Source of the DNA: Photobacterium damselae
Lineage (GTDB): Bacteria; Pseudomonadota; Gammaproteobacteria; Enterobacterales; Vibrionaceae
Reading direction: 5' to 3'
Length of the DNA: 64,000 bases
Assembly: GCF_003026815.1 (NCBI RefSeq)
Contig: NZ_PYOG01000002.1
Coordinates: 1-64,000, forward strand
Below, piece by piece: positions 51,429-60,509 of this stretch (positions are counted from its first letter, which is position 1; every line of letters begins with the position of its first letter). The translations under genes were made by a program, and so were the position numbers. Under the pieces are notes generated by a model. That model was given only the letters and a program-made list of their open reading frames with translations, did not search any database and was not told the origin of the DNA.

Positions 51429-51470
51429 TATGACAATCATGTTTCAGAAGTTTGAAACCTATATGACGAT
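51429..51470 (-). promoter_or_regulatory. Candidate Pho box of pstSCAB
   Basis: On the minus strand TGTCATA (51435-51429) and CGTCATA (51468-51462) are spaced exactly 33 bp apart (three 11-bp turns), with two degenerate 7-mers at the intermediate phases. PhoB binds 7-mers of the CTGTCAT type at 11-bp spacing. Confidence 0.5.
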
Positions 51471-51745
51471 TACACCTCTATTATTATTTGAATAGGAATG
51501 AGGGAGTAAAAAACATGCTATTTGATCGGAAGGTCATCGCAAGGCTAATGATATAAGGTACCGCCTATTAAAAGAGATTTATTTTTGACTTTGGTGTGAT
51601 GTTATTTTGACGATCTTGATTTTATGGTATTGAAATTTAATGGTTTATAGACAATTTTGATGGGTGAAGGTATATTCCGGCATATTATTAGACCTTATAT
51701 CCAATATTTATTGCACGGATGCGATTAGAGCTTTGCGGGGCGTTA

Positions 51746-53374
51746 ATGCAACTATCACTCAAAAACTTATCAATTCGTTACCAAATTTTGTTGCCGGTTT
51801 TATTACTTGCAACGGTACTTTTTGTGTCACTCTTTATTACAAAGACAAATCTACAAGATGAACAACAAGTTATTTCATCTAATACTAATTCATTAGTTAG
51901 TTATAAAGACACCATCGCGAAGATTGATGATCAGGTGTACCCATTACGAATTAGTGCGGTATATGCGATTTATGATCCTTCTCGCCGTAATTCATTCCGT
52001 GATGAATTAAATGCTGCAGCAAAGGAGATTGCACAAGATCTTCGTGTAATCGAAAATGTGCCAGAGTTCCGCAGTGATGTTCAAAAGGTGAATACAGCGA
52101 TTCGCGGTTATATTGATTTTTCAAATCGTGCAGTTTCAATTTTAGACCGTCGAGATCGTCATGAAGTGACAGAGCAAGAGTTTGCTCAATTCTTGAGTCA
52201 ATATCGTGAGATTGGTAACAGCATGGTACATGATATCAATAGCCTTTCTCACCATGTAAACGAATTTGCGACCAAGCAACTGGCAGACAGTAACGCTAAA
52301 AATCAGTCGTTAATGAATACAGCAACAATTGCTATTCTTGTGGTATTTATTGCATCAATTGCGGTTGCATGGTGGCTGTCTGGTTTAATTGTGAATCCAA
52401 TTACCAAGTTGCAAGAGGTGATGCGAGATGTTGCACAAGGTAACTTAGCTGTACGTGCCCATGATGATGGCGATAATGAGATCGCTCAATTGAGTTCTGA
52501 TGTTAATCGTACCGTGGAACAGCTGTACTCAACTGTCGATTCAATGATTCGTATCAGTGAAGATGTAGCGTCTGCAGCAACGGAGCTGGCAGCAGTGATG
52601 AGTCAGTCTGAGGCTAATGCTCAGTTAGAACAAAATGAAATCGATCAAGTAGCTTCTGCTGTCAATGAGCTATCTAGTACAGCTGATAACGTGAGTGATA
52701 ATGCAACTACAGCAGATTCAACCGCGAAGCAAACTGATGAGCTAGCAAAAGCGGGACTGGATATTTTTGAAGAAAGCAATACTGCTAGTCAGCAAATGTC
52801 GAACACATTAAATGAAGCGGCAGGGGTAGTAACACAGCTTAAAGAGCAGTCTGAGCAGATCAGTAAAGTGATTGAAGTGATTCGTGGCATTTCAGAGCAA
52901 ACGAACTTACTTGCACTTAACGCTGCGATTGAAGCTGCACGCGCTGGTGAATCTGGTCGTGGTTTTGCTGTTGTAGCTGACGAAGTACGTATGCTAGCGG
53001 CTCGTACTCAAGATTCAACCCAAGAGATCCAATCTATTATTGAAGAGCTACAAACGCAATCAGGTCATGCAAATGACAGCATGCAAGCTAGCCTTGAAAT
53101 GTTAGTGCGTAACCAAGTGTTAGCGCAACAGGCTAATGATGCTTTAGTCGGTATTACTGAGTCGGTTATCCATATCAGTGATATTAATACTCAGGTTGCA
53201 ACCGCTGCTGAACAGCAATCTCAAGTAACACAAGATATTAATCGTAACGTGAATAATATGTCTGAGATTGTTAATCAGAATGTGACTGGAATTAGCCAAA
53301 GCGCTAGTGCAAGTCATGAGTTGTCTAAATTGGCTGAGCAACAAAAGCAGCAATTATCCTTCTTTAAGTTATAA
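51746..53374 (+). CDS. Methyl-accepting chemotaxis protein
   Basis: A 542-residue receptor. A membrane span at the N terminus is followed by a helical periplasmic ligand region (about 35-190) and a second span ([18 protein letters not shown]). A HAMP domain and a long signalling coiled coil follow, with the conserved tip [19 protein letters not shown]. It signals to CheA/CheW. ATG 51746 was chosen; 51719 is an alternative. It is divergent from pstS, so a role in phosphate-related taxis is a guess. Confidence 0.93.
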   Translation: MQLSLKNLSIRYQILLPVLLLATVLFVSLFITKTNLQDEQQVISSNTNSLVSYKDTIAKIDDQVYPLRISAVYAIYDPSRRNSFRDELNAAAKEIAQDLRVIENVPEFRSDVQKVNTAIRGYIDFSNRAVSILDRRDRHEVTEQEFAQFLSQYREIGNSMVHDINSLSHHVNEFATKQLADSNAKNQSLMNTATIAILVVFIASIAVAWWLSGLIVNPITKLQEVMRDVAQGNLAVRAHDDGDNEIAQLSSDVNRTVEQLYSTVDSMIRISEDVASAATELAAVMSQSEANAQLEQNEIDQVASAVNELSSTADNVSDNATTADSTAKQTDELAKAGLDIFEESNTASQQMSNTLNEAAGVVTQLKEQSEQISKVIEVIRGISEQTNLLALNAAIEAARAGESGRGFAVVADEVRMLAARTQDSTQEIQSIIEELQTQSGHANDSMQASLEMLVRNQVLAQQANDALVGITESVIHISDINTQVATAAEQQSQVTQDINRNVNNMSEIVNQNVTGISQSASASHELSKLAEQQKQQLSFFKL

Positions 53375-53431
53375 TGCTGATAATTGATTAGGTTGGTATC
53401 ACAGTATACCGAAACTAAACGTTAGAATTTG

Positions 53432-53466
53432 AAAGACCTATCGATGATTTGATAGGTCTTTTTTTG
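53432..53466 (+). terminator. Terminator after the MCP gene
   Basis: AAAGACCTATC (53432-53442) pairs with GATAGGTCTTT (53451-53461), then a T-run. Confidence 0.92.
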
Positions 53467-53479
53467 TTTGAGAGGTTTC

Positions 53480-54400
53480 ATGCTTAAAAAAGCTCAGCAA
53501 ATGGTGGTGTTTAATGCTCTAACTAAGCAGCAGAGCTTTACTAAGGCCGCTCAGTTGCTCGATATATCTCGTACTCAAGTGAGTAAACAGATTCAGTTAC
53601 TTGAAGAGAGGCTAGGGGTGCAATTGGTGCAGCGTACAACTCGCTCGTTTGCTTTAACCGAAGCTGGGAAAGCATTTGCCGCCCATTGCGCTAATATCGT
53701 TGCTGAGATTAATGAAGCTGAAAGTGAATTGTTATCAGATTGCGATACTTTACAAGGAACCCTCAAAGTAGGAGTTGCCCAATCCTTTGCCAGTAATCAT
53801 TTAGCACCTTATATTGCTGAATTTCATGCTCAATATCCGCAACTTAAATTGGAAATGAGCCTATTTGATCACCGGGTTGATATTATTGCAGAGCAGCTTG
53901 ATTTGTGGATTGGGATGATGGATTCACCACCAGAAGGCTTTGTTGCAAGGCATTTAGTCGATTGTCACTTTGTTCTTGCCGCGAGTCCTGAATATTTAGC
54001 GCTTCATGGTGTGCCGTATCACCCTAGAGATCTGAAAGAGCATAACTGCATTACGTATTTTAGTCGGGAACGAAAAGATAATGTCTGGAGCTTTAAAAAA
54101 GATGATGAGGCACTACAGATCAAAGTATCGGGTAACTATCGTGTGGACTCTGCTGATGCTATTCGTGATGCAACGTTAACAGGGAATGGGATAGGTTATC
54201 TCGCTACCTATTTACTGAAAGATGAACTTCGGCAAGGTAAGCTGATTCGATTATTACCTGATTGGGACTTGAATCAGTACATGCCCTTATACGCGGTATA
54301 TCCCCGACATAAGTTTTTACCCATAAAAGTCCAAGCCTTTATCGATTTTGTTCGTCAGCACATCGGTAATCCACCATATTGGGATCAAGGTATTCTTTAG
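53480..54400 (+). CDS. LysR-family regulator
   Basis: A 306-residue protein with a LysR HTH (QSFTKAAQLLDISRTQVSKQ) and an effector domain in the style of the CrgA/YhjC group. ATG 53480 has GAGAGG upstream. It is flanked by terminators on both sides, so it is transcribed alone, and its target is not evident. Confidence 0.85.
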   Translation: MLKKAQQMVVFNALTKQQSFTKAAQLLDISRTQVSKQIQLLEERLGVQLVQRTTRSFALTEAGKAFAAHCANIVAEINEAESELLSDCDTLQGTLKVGVAQSFASNHLAPYIAEFHAQYPQLKLEMSLFDHRVDIIAEQLDLWIGMMDSPPEGFVARHLVDCHFVLAASPEYLALHGVPYHPRDLKEHNCITYFSRERKDNVWSFKKDDEALQIKVSGNYRVDSADAIRDATLTGNGIGYLATYLLKDELRQGKLIRLLPDWDLNQYMPLYAVYPRHKFLPIKVQAFIDFVRQHIGNPPYWDQGIL

Positions 54401-54442
54401 TACGAGGCTGACTTAAGAAGAGTAGAGTTGAGAATGAAAAAG

Positions 54443-54480
54443 AACCACAGCGGATTGATTGTATCCACTGTGGTTTTTTT
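54443..54480 (+). terminator. Terminator after the LysR gene
   Basis: AACCACAG (54443-54450) pairs with CTGTGGTT (54468-54475), extended by GGA/TCC, then a T-run. Confidence 0.92.
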
Positions 54481-54544
54481 GTCTAAATCAGACAAGGTCA
54501 GTCTTGATAAAACCTAATCTAATTTATGCTTAAGAAAACAGCAT

Positions 54545-54576
54545 CCGTTTGCGCAAACGGTTGTTTAAACGTTTAA
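54545..54576. promoter_or_regulatory. Two overlapping-type palindromic operators upstream of nupC
   Basis: CCGTTTGCGCAAACGG (54545-54560) is a perfect 16-bp palindrome, and TTAAACGTTTAA (54565-54576) is a perfect 12-bp palindrome with the AAACGTTT core used by LacI-family repressors. GCGCAAACGGTTGTTT across the two also resembles a PurR box. PurR or CytR binding is inferred. Confidence 0.5.
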
Positions 54577-54709
54577 CTATCGTTTTAATTGTCATATATA
54601 GCAACAATAGTATTCCTTATTAGAAATAATCTGGCTTTTTTCGTTTGCTTTGTACGATATGTGCTCAAAAGCCTCGCTAAATGTTAATTACATGTTGTGT
54701 TACATAACA

Positions 54710-54729
54710 ATTTGATGCTTGTCACATTT
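54710..54729. promoter_or_regulatory. Candidate CRP site upstream of nupC
   Basis: TTTGA (54712-54716), six bases, TCACA (54723-54727): one mismatch from TGTGA-N6-TCACA, about 60 bp before the nupC start. Confidence 0.45.
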
Positions 54730-54789
54730 TTTTTAGGTCGCTACAATCCTGCCGCAATCGTTTACCACACACAACAATGGAGAATGACC

Positions 54790-56013
54790 ATGCATTATTT
54801 GGTCAGCATCTTAGGCATTATCACTATTTTTGCGGTAGGTTATTTCTTTTCAGAAAACCGCCGTGCTGTTAATTGGCGTACTGTTTTAGGCGCTTTTACT
54901 ATTCAAGTTATTTTTGCTGGTTTTATTTTGTACGTCCCAATTGGTCGCGACGTGCTTAATGCAGTATCAGGTGTTGTTTCTGGCATCATTGATTATGGCA
55001 AAGTAGGTAGTGAATTCCTTTTTGGCGAATTGGCGAAGTTTAAACTTGGCTTTGTGTTCGCAGTTAACGTTTTGCCTACGATTGTTTTCTTCTCTGCGTT
55101 GATTTCAGTTCTTTATTACCTAGGTGTAATGGGTTGGATCATTCGTGGTATTGGTGGTTTACTACAAAAAATTCTAGGTACAACTCGTACAGAATCTATG
55201 TCAGCAACTGCAAATATTTTTGTTGGTTCTGTTGAAGCGCCATTAGTTGTTCGTCCATTCTTAGCAAAAATGACGCATTCAGAGCTATTTGCTGTGATGG
55301 TAGGTGGTTTAGCATCGGTTGCTGGTGGCACTATGGTGGGCTACGCTGGTCTTGGTGTACAACTTAAATATCTTATTGCTGCAAGCTTTATGTCGGCACC
55401 TGCTGGCCTGATGATGGCTAAGTTGATTGTTCCTCAAACTGATACCGTTATGACGATGGATGAGGAAGATGATGGCGAAGAAGATGCACCAGTAAACTTA
55501 GTTGATGCTGCTTCACGTGGTGCGCTAAGTGGTCTACAGATTGCGATGGCGGTAGGTGCGAGCTTATTAGCTGTGATCAGTTTGGTTGCTCTTATCAATG
55601 GTGGTCTTGGTCATTTAGGTAATCTAATTGGTATTCATGATTTTAGTCTACAGATGATCTTTGGTTACCTATTTGCTCCTGTTGCATGGTTAATTGGTGT
55701 GCCATGGTCTGAAGCAACAACAGCTGCGAGTTTAATCGGTACAAAAATTGCCGTGAATGAATTTGTTGCTTTCGCCGAGCTTATGAAGCCTGAAACAATC
55801 GCTAAGCTAAGCGAACATTCTCAAGCTATTGTTACCTTCGCTCTATGTGGTTTTGCTAACCTAACATCTATTGCTATGTTAATGGGTGGTTTAGGCGGTA
55901 TCGTTCCTCAGCGTCGTCCTGATATTGCACGCTTAGGTATGAAAGCTATCTTTGCGGCAACATTGGCAAACCTAATGAGTGCAACACTGGCTGGTATCTT
56001 CCTTCCTATGTAA
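54790..56013 (+). CDS. nupC: Concentrative nucleoside transporter NupC
   Basis: A 407-residue CNT-family permease that imports nucleosides with a cation. Characteristic blocks are ANIFVGSVEAPLVVRPFL, AGGTMVGYAGLGV and the C-terminal GFANLTSIAMLMGGLGG. ATG 54790 was chosen, with GGAG seven bases upstream; a nearby ATG at 54784 and a longer frame are possible. Upstream palindromes and a CRP-like site suggest nucleoside and carbon-source control. Confidence 0.92.
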   Translation: MHYLVSILGIITIFAVGYFFSENRRAVNWRTVLGAFTIQVIFAGFILYVPIGRDVLNAVSGVVSGIIDYGKVGSEFLFGELAKFKLGFVFAVNVLPTIVFFSALISVLYYLGVMGWIIRGIGGLLQKILGTTRTESMSATANIFVGSVEAPLVVRPFLAKMTHSELFAVMVGGLASVAGGTMVGYAGLGVQLKYLIAASFMSAPAGLMMAKLIVPQTDTVMTMDEEDDGEEDAPVNLVDAASRGALSGLQIAMAVGASLLAVISLVALINGGLGHLGNLIGIHDFSLQMIFGYLFAPVAWLIGVPWSEATTAASLIGTKIAVNEFVAFAELMKPETIAKLSEHSQAIVTFALCGFANLTSIAMLMGGLGGIVPQRRPDIARLGMKAIFAATLANLMSATLAGIFLPM

Positions 56014-56052
56014 TACCTAAGTTTTTAGGTTCTACAATGTGATAGCGATTAT

Positions 56053-56087
56053 AAACAGAGTGCCCTAATAAAGGCGCTCTGTTTTTG
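56053..56087 (+). terminator. Terminator after nupC
   Basis: AAACAGAG (56053-56060) pairs with CTCTGTTT (56077-56084), then T-rich sequence. Confidence 0.85.
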
Positions 56088-56176
56088 TATCTGCTATTCT
56101 TGGGTCAACAGACTGAAAGTGCTAGGATTAAGACTATTTCAGCCACAAAATATGACCATGGTGCAGGCCCAACCGT

Positions 56177-56452
56177 ATGAAATCACCAATAGACAAGTTA
56201 TTAGATAAACATCATGATCTGATTCATAGCGATAATGTCGCGGTGATATCTCATACTCAGCGAGAAGATGGTGATTGGATTTTGCATACTTTGATGATTG
56301 AAAACTGCAGTGCGCCATTTCAATTTCGTCGTAAGAAAAAATATCGCAGTTTAACTGGCGGTAGAGTCAATATGACCTACTATGCAGATAGTATTAAAGT
56401 GGCGGGCTTTGACATGGAAATCATGAAAGTGGTACGAATTAAACGTTCATAA
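56177..56452 (+). CDS. Small conserved-looking protein, unknown
   Basis: A 91-residue soluble protein, not recognised. It has an acidic first half and a basic FQFRRKKKYRSLTGGRVN segment in the middle. The gene ends 20 bp before the DUF805 gene, so they may share a transcript. The ribosome binding site is weak. Confidence 0.65.
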   Translation: MKSPIDKLLDKHHDLIHSDNVAVISHTQREDGDWILHTLMIENCSAPFQFRRKKKYRSLTGGRVNMTYYADSIKVAGFDMEIMKVVRIKRS

Positions 56453-56472
56453 AGGATAAATAGGAAACGAAT

Positions 56473-56868
56473 ATGCAGTGGTATTTAAAGGTTTTACGTA
56501 ATTATTTTGGTTTCAAAGGACGCGCTCGTCGTAAAGAGTACTGGTACTTTTTTCTGTTTAACACCATTATTGCGATTGTGCTCAGTATTGCTGATTTGGT
56601 TTTCAAAACAGAAGTGACAGCTCAAGGTACAGGTATGATCAGTTCTATTTACTCTCTGCTTATTTTGATTCCAAGTATTGCTGTTGGTGTACGCCGTTTA
56701 CACGATTTAGATAAAAGTGGCTGGTGGATGCTTATTGGTATCATCCCGTTAATTGGTGCAATCGTATTGATTTACTTCTTTGTTCAAGATGGACAAGCTG
56801 GCTCAAATCGCTTTGGACCTGATCCAAAAAATAACGATAACAATAAAGACGGTATTTTGTCGGTTTAA
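56473..56868 (+). CDS. DUF805 membrane protein
   Basis: A 131-residue protein with the DUF805 pattern: NYFGFKGRARRKEYWYFFLF, membrane spans, then GVRRLHDLDKSGWW. The C-terminal tail is Asn/Asp-rich (PKNNDNNKDG). E. coli relatives are YhaH/YhaI, of unknown function. An AGGAA ribosome binding site precedes it. Confidence 0.88.
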   Translation: MQWYLKVLRNYFGFKGRARRKEYWYFFLFNTIIAIVLSIADLVFKTEVTAQGTGMISSIYSLLILIPSIAVGVRRLHDLDKSGWWMLIGIIPLIGAIVLIYFFVQDGQAGSNRFGPDPKNNDNNKDGILSV

Positions 56869-56884
56869 ATACTATTTGAACCAA

Positions 56885-56923
56885 TAAAAAACGCTGGAGG
56901 TTTACTCTCTCCAGCGTTTTTTT
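56885..56923. terminator. Bidirectional terminator
   Basis: ACGCTGGAG (56891-56899) pairs with CTCCAGCGT (56909-56917), flanked by an A-run and a T-run. Confidence 0.93.
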
Positions 56924-56953
56924 AATGATTCTATTTTATGCTTACGAGAAGTG

Positions 56954-58606
56954 TTACATTTGAGCAAACTTCCAAGTTCGATAACCACCCATTAAGTTAC
57001 GCGCTTTATATCCATTGTTGACCAATTGTCGATAGGCCACATTTCCACGTAATCCTACAGCACAATAAATAATGATCTCTTTCTCTTTAGGTAACTCATT
57101 CATACGATGACGTAATTGATCAAGAGGGATATTTATCGCACCTTTAATAAAGCCCATATTTTTGAGCTCTCCAGGGTTACGAACATCAAGCAGTATCTGA
57201 TTATCGGTTAGTTGCTCAAGTTCATTATAGTGAATTGGAGTTGCATCGCCCTTTATTATATTACTAGCTACAAAAGCGGCTTGGTTTATAACATCTTTGG
57301 CACTGCCATACGGAGGGGCATAGGTCAGTTCTACATGTTGTAACTGTTCTACTGTCATACCAGCACGTTGAGCAACGGCAAGGATATCTATACGCTTATC
57401 AATTCCATCTTTACCAACAGCTTGAGCACCTAAAATTTTACCCGACGTGGTTTCAAACAGCAGTTTTAATGATACGGTTTCAGCTCCTGGATAGTAGCTT
57501 GCATGGCTAGCGGTATGAACATACACCTTTTGGTAAGCCATACCTTGTTGTTGTAACTGTTTTTCGTTTTTACCTGTTGAAGCAACAGCCAACTCAAATA
57601 CTTTACAGATCGCTGTACCTTGAGTGCCTTGATAATGTTCCCTACGACCAAGCATATTATCCGCCGCCATTCGACCTTGACGGTTGGCAGGACCAGCTAA
57701 AGGTACTAAACATTGTTTTCCTGTGACAAAGTCTTTTTCTTCAACCGCATCGCCCACAGCAAAGATACTCGGATCACTGGTTTGCAAAGTTTCATCGACC
57801 CATATTCCGCCCAATTCCCCAATTTTCAGACCCGCTTGTTTAGCTAATTCAATATCAGGACGAACTCCAATTGCCATAATGACAATGCCCGTTTCTAAAT
57901 CTTCGCCATTACTTAAAGATAAGGTAAGAGATTGGGTTTTCTCATGATATTGAATCGCACTTAATGCCGTATTTAAGCGTAAATCTATCCCTTTATCTCT
58001 AATCTCTTGGTGCACAAACCCTGCCATTTCAGGATCGACTGGGGTCATTACTTGGGGTGCCATTTCAAGAAGCGTTGTGGCTATGCCTCGTTGGTGAAAT
58101 GCTTCTACCATTTCTAGACCAATAAACCCACCACCAACAACAGTGGCATGAGTCGGTTTATGATTATCTAGAGTCGCGAGGATACGATCCATGTCTGGAA
58201 TATTACGCAAAGAGTGAGTCAGAGGGTTATCAATACCTTCAATAGGAGGAATGATCGGAGATGCGCCTGGGCTTAACAGTAAAAAGTCGTAGCTTTCTTG
58301 GTAACTGGTACCATCAATAAGATTTTTTACGGTAACGCATTTGGCTTGGCGATCAATTGTCGTTACTTCGTTCATTACCCGCACATCGACATTAAATCGG
58401 GCCAAGAAACTCTCTGGTGTTTGCAAAAGTAAATTTTGACGTTGTGGGATATCACCGCCAATATGATAAGGCAACCCACAGTTAGCAAAAGAGATATACT
58501 GGCCTCGTTCAAAAATAATGATTTCAGCATCTTCACTTAAACGTCTTGCTCTTGCCGCGGCTGAAGCGCCTCCTGCAACACCACCAATGATCACAATTTT
58601 AGTCAT
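56954..58606 (-). CDS. CoA-disulfide / persulfide reductase with rhodanese domain
   Basis: A 550-residue flavoprotein. The N-terminal CoADR part has VIIGGVAGGASAAARARRL and the active-site Cys43 in SFANCGLPYH. The C-terminal rhodanese domain has its Cys at about residue 515 (YCAVGLRG). Family members reduce CoA-disulfide, CoA-persulfide and polysulfides with NAD(P)H. ATG 58606 has GAGG five bases upstream and puts the Cys at the position known for the family. It is divergent from two YeeE/YedE genes, which suggests sulfur metabolism. Confidence 0.9.
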   Translation of the reverse strand: MTKIVIIGGVAGGASAAARARRLSEDAEIIIFERGQYISFANCGLPYHIGGDIPQRQNLLLQTPESFLARFNVDVRVMNEVTTIDRQAKCVTVKNLIDGTSYQESYDFLLLSPGASPIIPPIEGIDNPLTHSLRNIPDMDRILATLDNHKPTHATVVGGGFIGLEMVEAFHQRGIATTLLEMAPQVMTPVDPEMAGFVHQEIRDKGIDLRLNTALSAIQYHEKTQSLTLSLSNGEDLETGIVIMAIGVRPDIELAKQAGLKIGELGGIWVDETLQTSDPSIFAVGDAVEEKDFVTGKQCLVPLAGPANRQGRMAADNMLGRREHYQGTQGTAICKVFELAVASTGKNEKQLQQQGMAYQKVYVHTASHASYYPGAETVSLKLLFETTSGKILGAQAVGKDGIDKRIDILAVAQRAGMTVEQLQHVELTYAPPYGSAKDVINQAAFVASNIIKGDATPIHYNELEQLTDNQILLDVRNPGELKNMGFIKGAINIPLDQLRHRMNELPKEKEIIIYCAVGLRGNVAYRQLVNNGYKARNLMGGYRTWKFAQM

Positions 58607-58629
58607 ATCCACCTCATATCTGATTTGTT

Positions 58630-58672
58630 TTATACCCGAGTAACCTTGCACCTTGAGATTATTTGGGCATCA
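58630..58672. repeat. Palindromic intergenic repeat, copy 6
   Basis: TATACCCGAGTAACCTTGCA begins the copy and ATTTGGGCAT ends it, giving imperfect inverted ends like copy 1. It lies in the upstream region of the persulfide reductase. Confidence 0.45.
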
Positions 58673-58835
58673 AGAGTCAATTATCATCGATTTACGACGA
58701 TGTGACTTTGAACTGCTAGAGTGTTTTGTATGCAGTATACTCGTAAAGTGTATTTTAGCAAAAGCTAATTTAGTGTTGCCTTATTTTTTGTTTCTTAGTA
58801 ATGTCTAATATAAAGTTGGCTGGGAGAGTAAGACA

Positions 58836-59240
58836 ATGTTGATACCTTGGGATGCGTTAATGGGTGGAATTCTGCTTGGCGTTTCAGCGTTATTATTATT
58901 ACTACTTAACGGCAAAATTGCAGGAATTAGCGGTATTTTGGCTGGTATTTTAAAGCCGCAACAAAAAGACACATTCTGGCGTGGGTTATTTATTGTAGGT
59001 ATGGCCGTAAGCGGTTATCTCTTTTCCAATCTAGGCTTCTCACTCCCTGAATCTTACCCAATGTCTCAGTGGTGGGTTGTGATTATTGCTGGCTTTCTCG
59101 TTGGACTTGGTACTAATACAGGTAATGGTTGCACCAGTGGGCACGGTATTTGTGGAATAGGGCGGTTATCGGTTCGTTCGATAGTGGCGACAATAATTTT
59201 TATGGCTACCGCTGTGATTACCGTTTATCTAACACACTAG
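58836..59240 (+). CDS. YeeE/YedE family transporter, first half protein
   Basis: A 134-residue membrane protein with about four spans and the family motif [17 protein letters not shown], whose Cys residues are thought to relay thiosulfate or a related sulfur species. Many bacteria have a single double-length YeeE; here two half-size genes lie in tandem. It starts 16 bp before the second one. Confidence 0.85.
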   Translation: MLIPWDALMGGILLGVSALLLLLLNGKIAGISGILAGILKPQQKDTFWRGLFIVGMAVSGYLFSNLGFSLPESYPMSQWWVVIIAGFLVGLGTNTGNGCTSGHGICGIGRLSVRSIVATIIFMATAVITVYLTH

Positions 59241-59256
59241 AAAGTAGGAAAATAAA

Positions 59257-59691
59257 ATGACGAATCAATTAAAGAGTATCTTAGGTTATCTCGTTGCTTT
59301 AAGTTCAGGGTTACTTTTTGGTGCAGGTATGATGATTTCCCAGATGGTTGATCCTGCTAAAGTGATAGGTTTTTTAAATATTACAGGTGATTGGGACCCT
59401 AGCTTAGCTTTTGTGATGGGAGGGGCTCTGCTGGTTTTTGCTCCCGGTTATTATTTTCTGGTTAAACCCCGTCAGAAACCAGTTTTGGCAGAAAAATTTT
59501 CGCTATCACAGTTAAAGTCCATTGATCGACCTCTAGTGATTGGCGCTACGCTTTTTGGTATTGGTTGGGGATTATCTGGTGTGTGTCCAGGCCCGGCATT
59601 AACCTCGATCTCTAGCCTAAATCCAACGTTATTGTTGTTTGTGATAGCAATGATTTGTGGGATTGTTGTGAGTCAGAGAATTAAAAAGTGA
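59257..59691 (+). CDS. YeeE/YedE family transporter, second half protein
   Basis: A 144-residue membrane protein with the partner motif GWGLSGVCPGPALTS. It starts 16 bp after the first half, with an AGGA ribosome binding site. The pair probably forms one sulfur-compound channel serving the divergent persulfide reductase. Confidence 0.85.
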   Translation: MTNQLKSILGYLVALSSGLLFGAGMMISQMVDPAKVIGFLNITGDWDPSLAFVMGGALLVFAPGYYFLVKPRQKPVLAEKFSLSQLKSIDRPLVIGATLFGIGWGLSGVCPGPALTSISSLNPTLLLFVIAMICGIVVSQRIKK

Positions 59692-59771
59692 TGATTAACT
59701 ATTGCATCGTGATGAGTATTTGATAAAAAGGAATACTCATCACCGAACTGCTTTAAGGAATGGATGCATAG

Positions 59772-60008
59772 ATGACTATTGCGGAAAAATTATTAAGCCC
59801 AGCTATTGAAAGTCAGGCAAAAACTCATGGAGCCGTGAATGCATTAGAAGAAGTGTATGCCAAAGCGCGATATGCCCGATTTAAAAAAGTAAAGTGGGGC
59901 AGCCAGTACTTTGATGGGATTCAGTTTGGTGATGGTAGTTTGATTGCAGTTAAACCGACTGCTTTTAATAGATTAACACTCGTCTCCTTGGAGAAAGAGC
60001 CGAGTTAA
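59772..60008 (+). CDS. Small hypothetical protein
   Basis: A 78-residue protein, not recognised. It is basic in the middle (KARYARFKKVKWG) with no membrane span. An AAGGA lies about 12 bases before the ATG. It could be part of the YeeE operon, but a gap of 80 bp argues for a separate start. Confidence 0.55.
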   Translation: MTIAEKLLSPAIESQAKTHGAVNALEEVYAKARYARFKKVKWGSQYFDGIQFGDGSLIAVKPTAFNRLTLVSLEKEPS

Positions 60009-60141
60009 TAATGGAAGGCGCGAGATGTAATGAATAAGTGTTAAATAGGTGTTTAATATTTATTTATCATTACATAGATCAAAGATTCCAAAAATGATAA
60101 TTGAGTTTTTATCTTAAGCTGTTAATTTTCATAAAGACCAA

Positions 60142-60161
60142 AATGTTCTGACCGGAACATA
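60142..60161. promoter_or_regulatory. Palindromic operator-like site ahead of the tyrP leader
   Basis: AATGTTC (60142-60148) and GAACATA (60155-60161) form a near-perfect palindrome with a 6-bp spacer. The arms match the DeoR/GlpR-type pattern. The binding protein is unknown. Confidence 0.45.
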
Positions 60162-60227
60162 ACGTTAGCAATATGGGGATGTTGCTAGCAACCCATAGTG
60201 GGTATATCGTTTTAGGAGTACGATTTT

Positions 60228-60401
60228 ATGAACTGTCACTGTTCAGCAACCATAATCGATGCCATAGTTGCATCACCGGGTAGGGTTCTATCCGCTATTT
60301 CATCTCACTCTCAGCAAGTCAAGTCTCGTCCTGCCTTTTTTACCTCTTCTCGATTTATTCGTTTCTATCCTAACGCATATAAGTTTTTTCTTTATTTTTA
60401 A
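60228..60401 (+). CDS. Candidate leader peptide of tyrP (Phe/Tyr-rich end)
   Basis: A 57-codon ORF with AGGAG nine bases before its ATG, ending 108 bp before tyrP. The first part is ordinary, but the last 22 residues hold seven Phe and three Tyr (RFIRFYPNAYKFFLYF at the end). That skew, its position before an aromatic amino acid transporter and its good ribosome binding site suggest a regulatory leader peptide whose translation senses aromatic supply. No classical attenuator hairpin with a U-tract follows it, so a stalling or Rho-dependent mechanism would be needed. It could also be an unrelated small protein. Confidence 0.55.
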   Translation: MNCHCSATIIDAIVASPGRVLSAISSHSQQVKSRPAFFTSSRFIRFYPNAYKFFLYF

Positions 60402-60509
60402 TAACTTATTTTCAAAAAAAGAAAAAATTCACTCATATTAATTTAATTTTAGCGTTTTTTTACTCAGTAGAGATCTGTCCTTCTATTGAGCAAATTTAAG
60501 GGTAACTCC

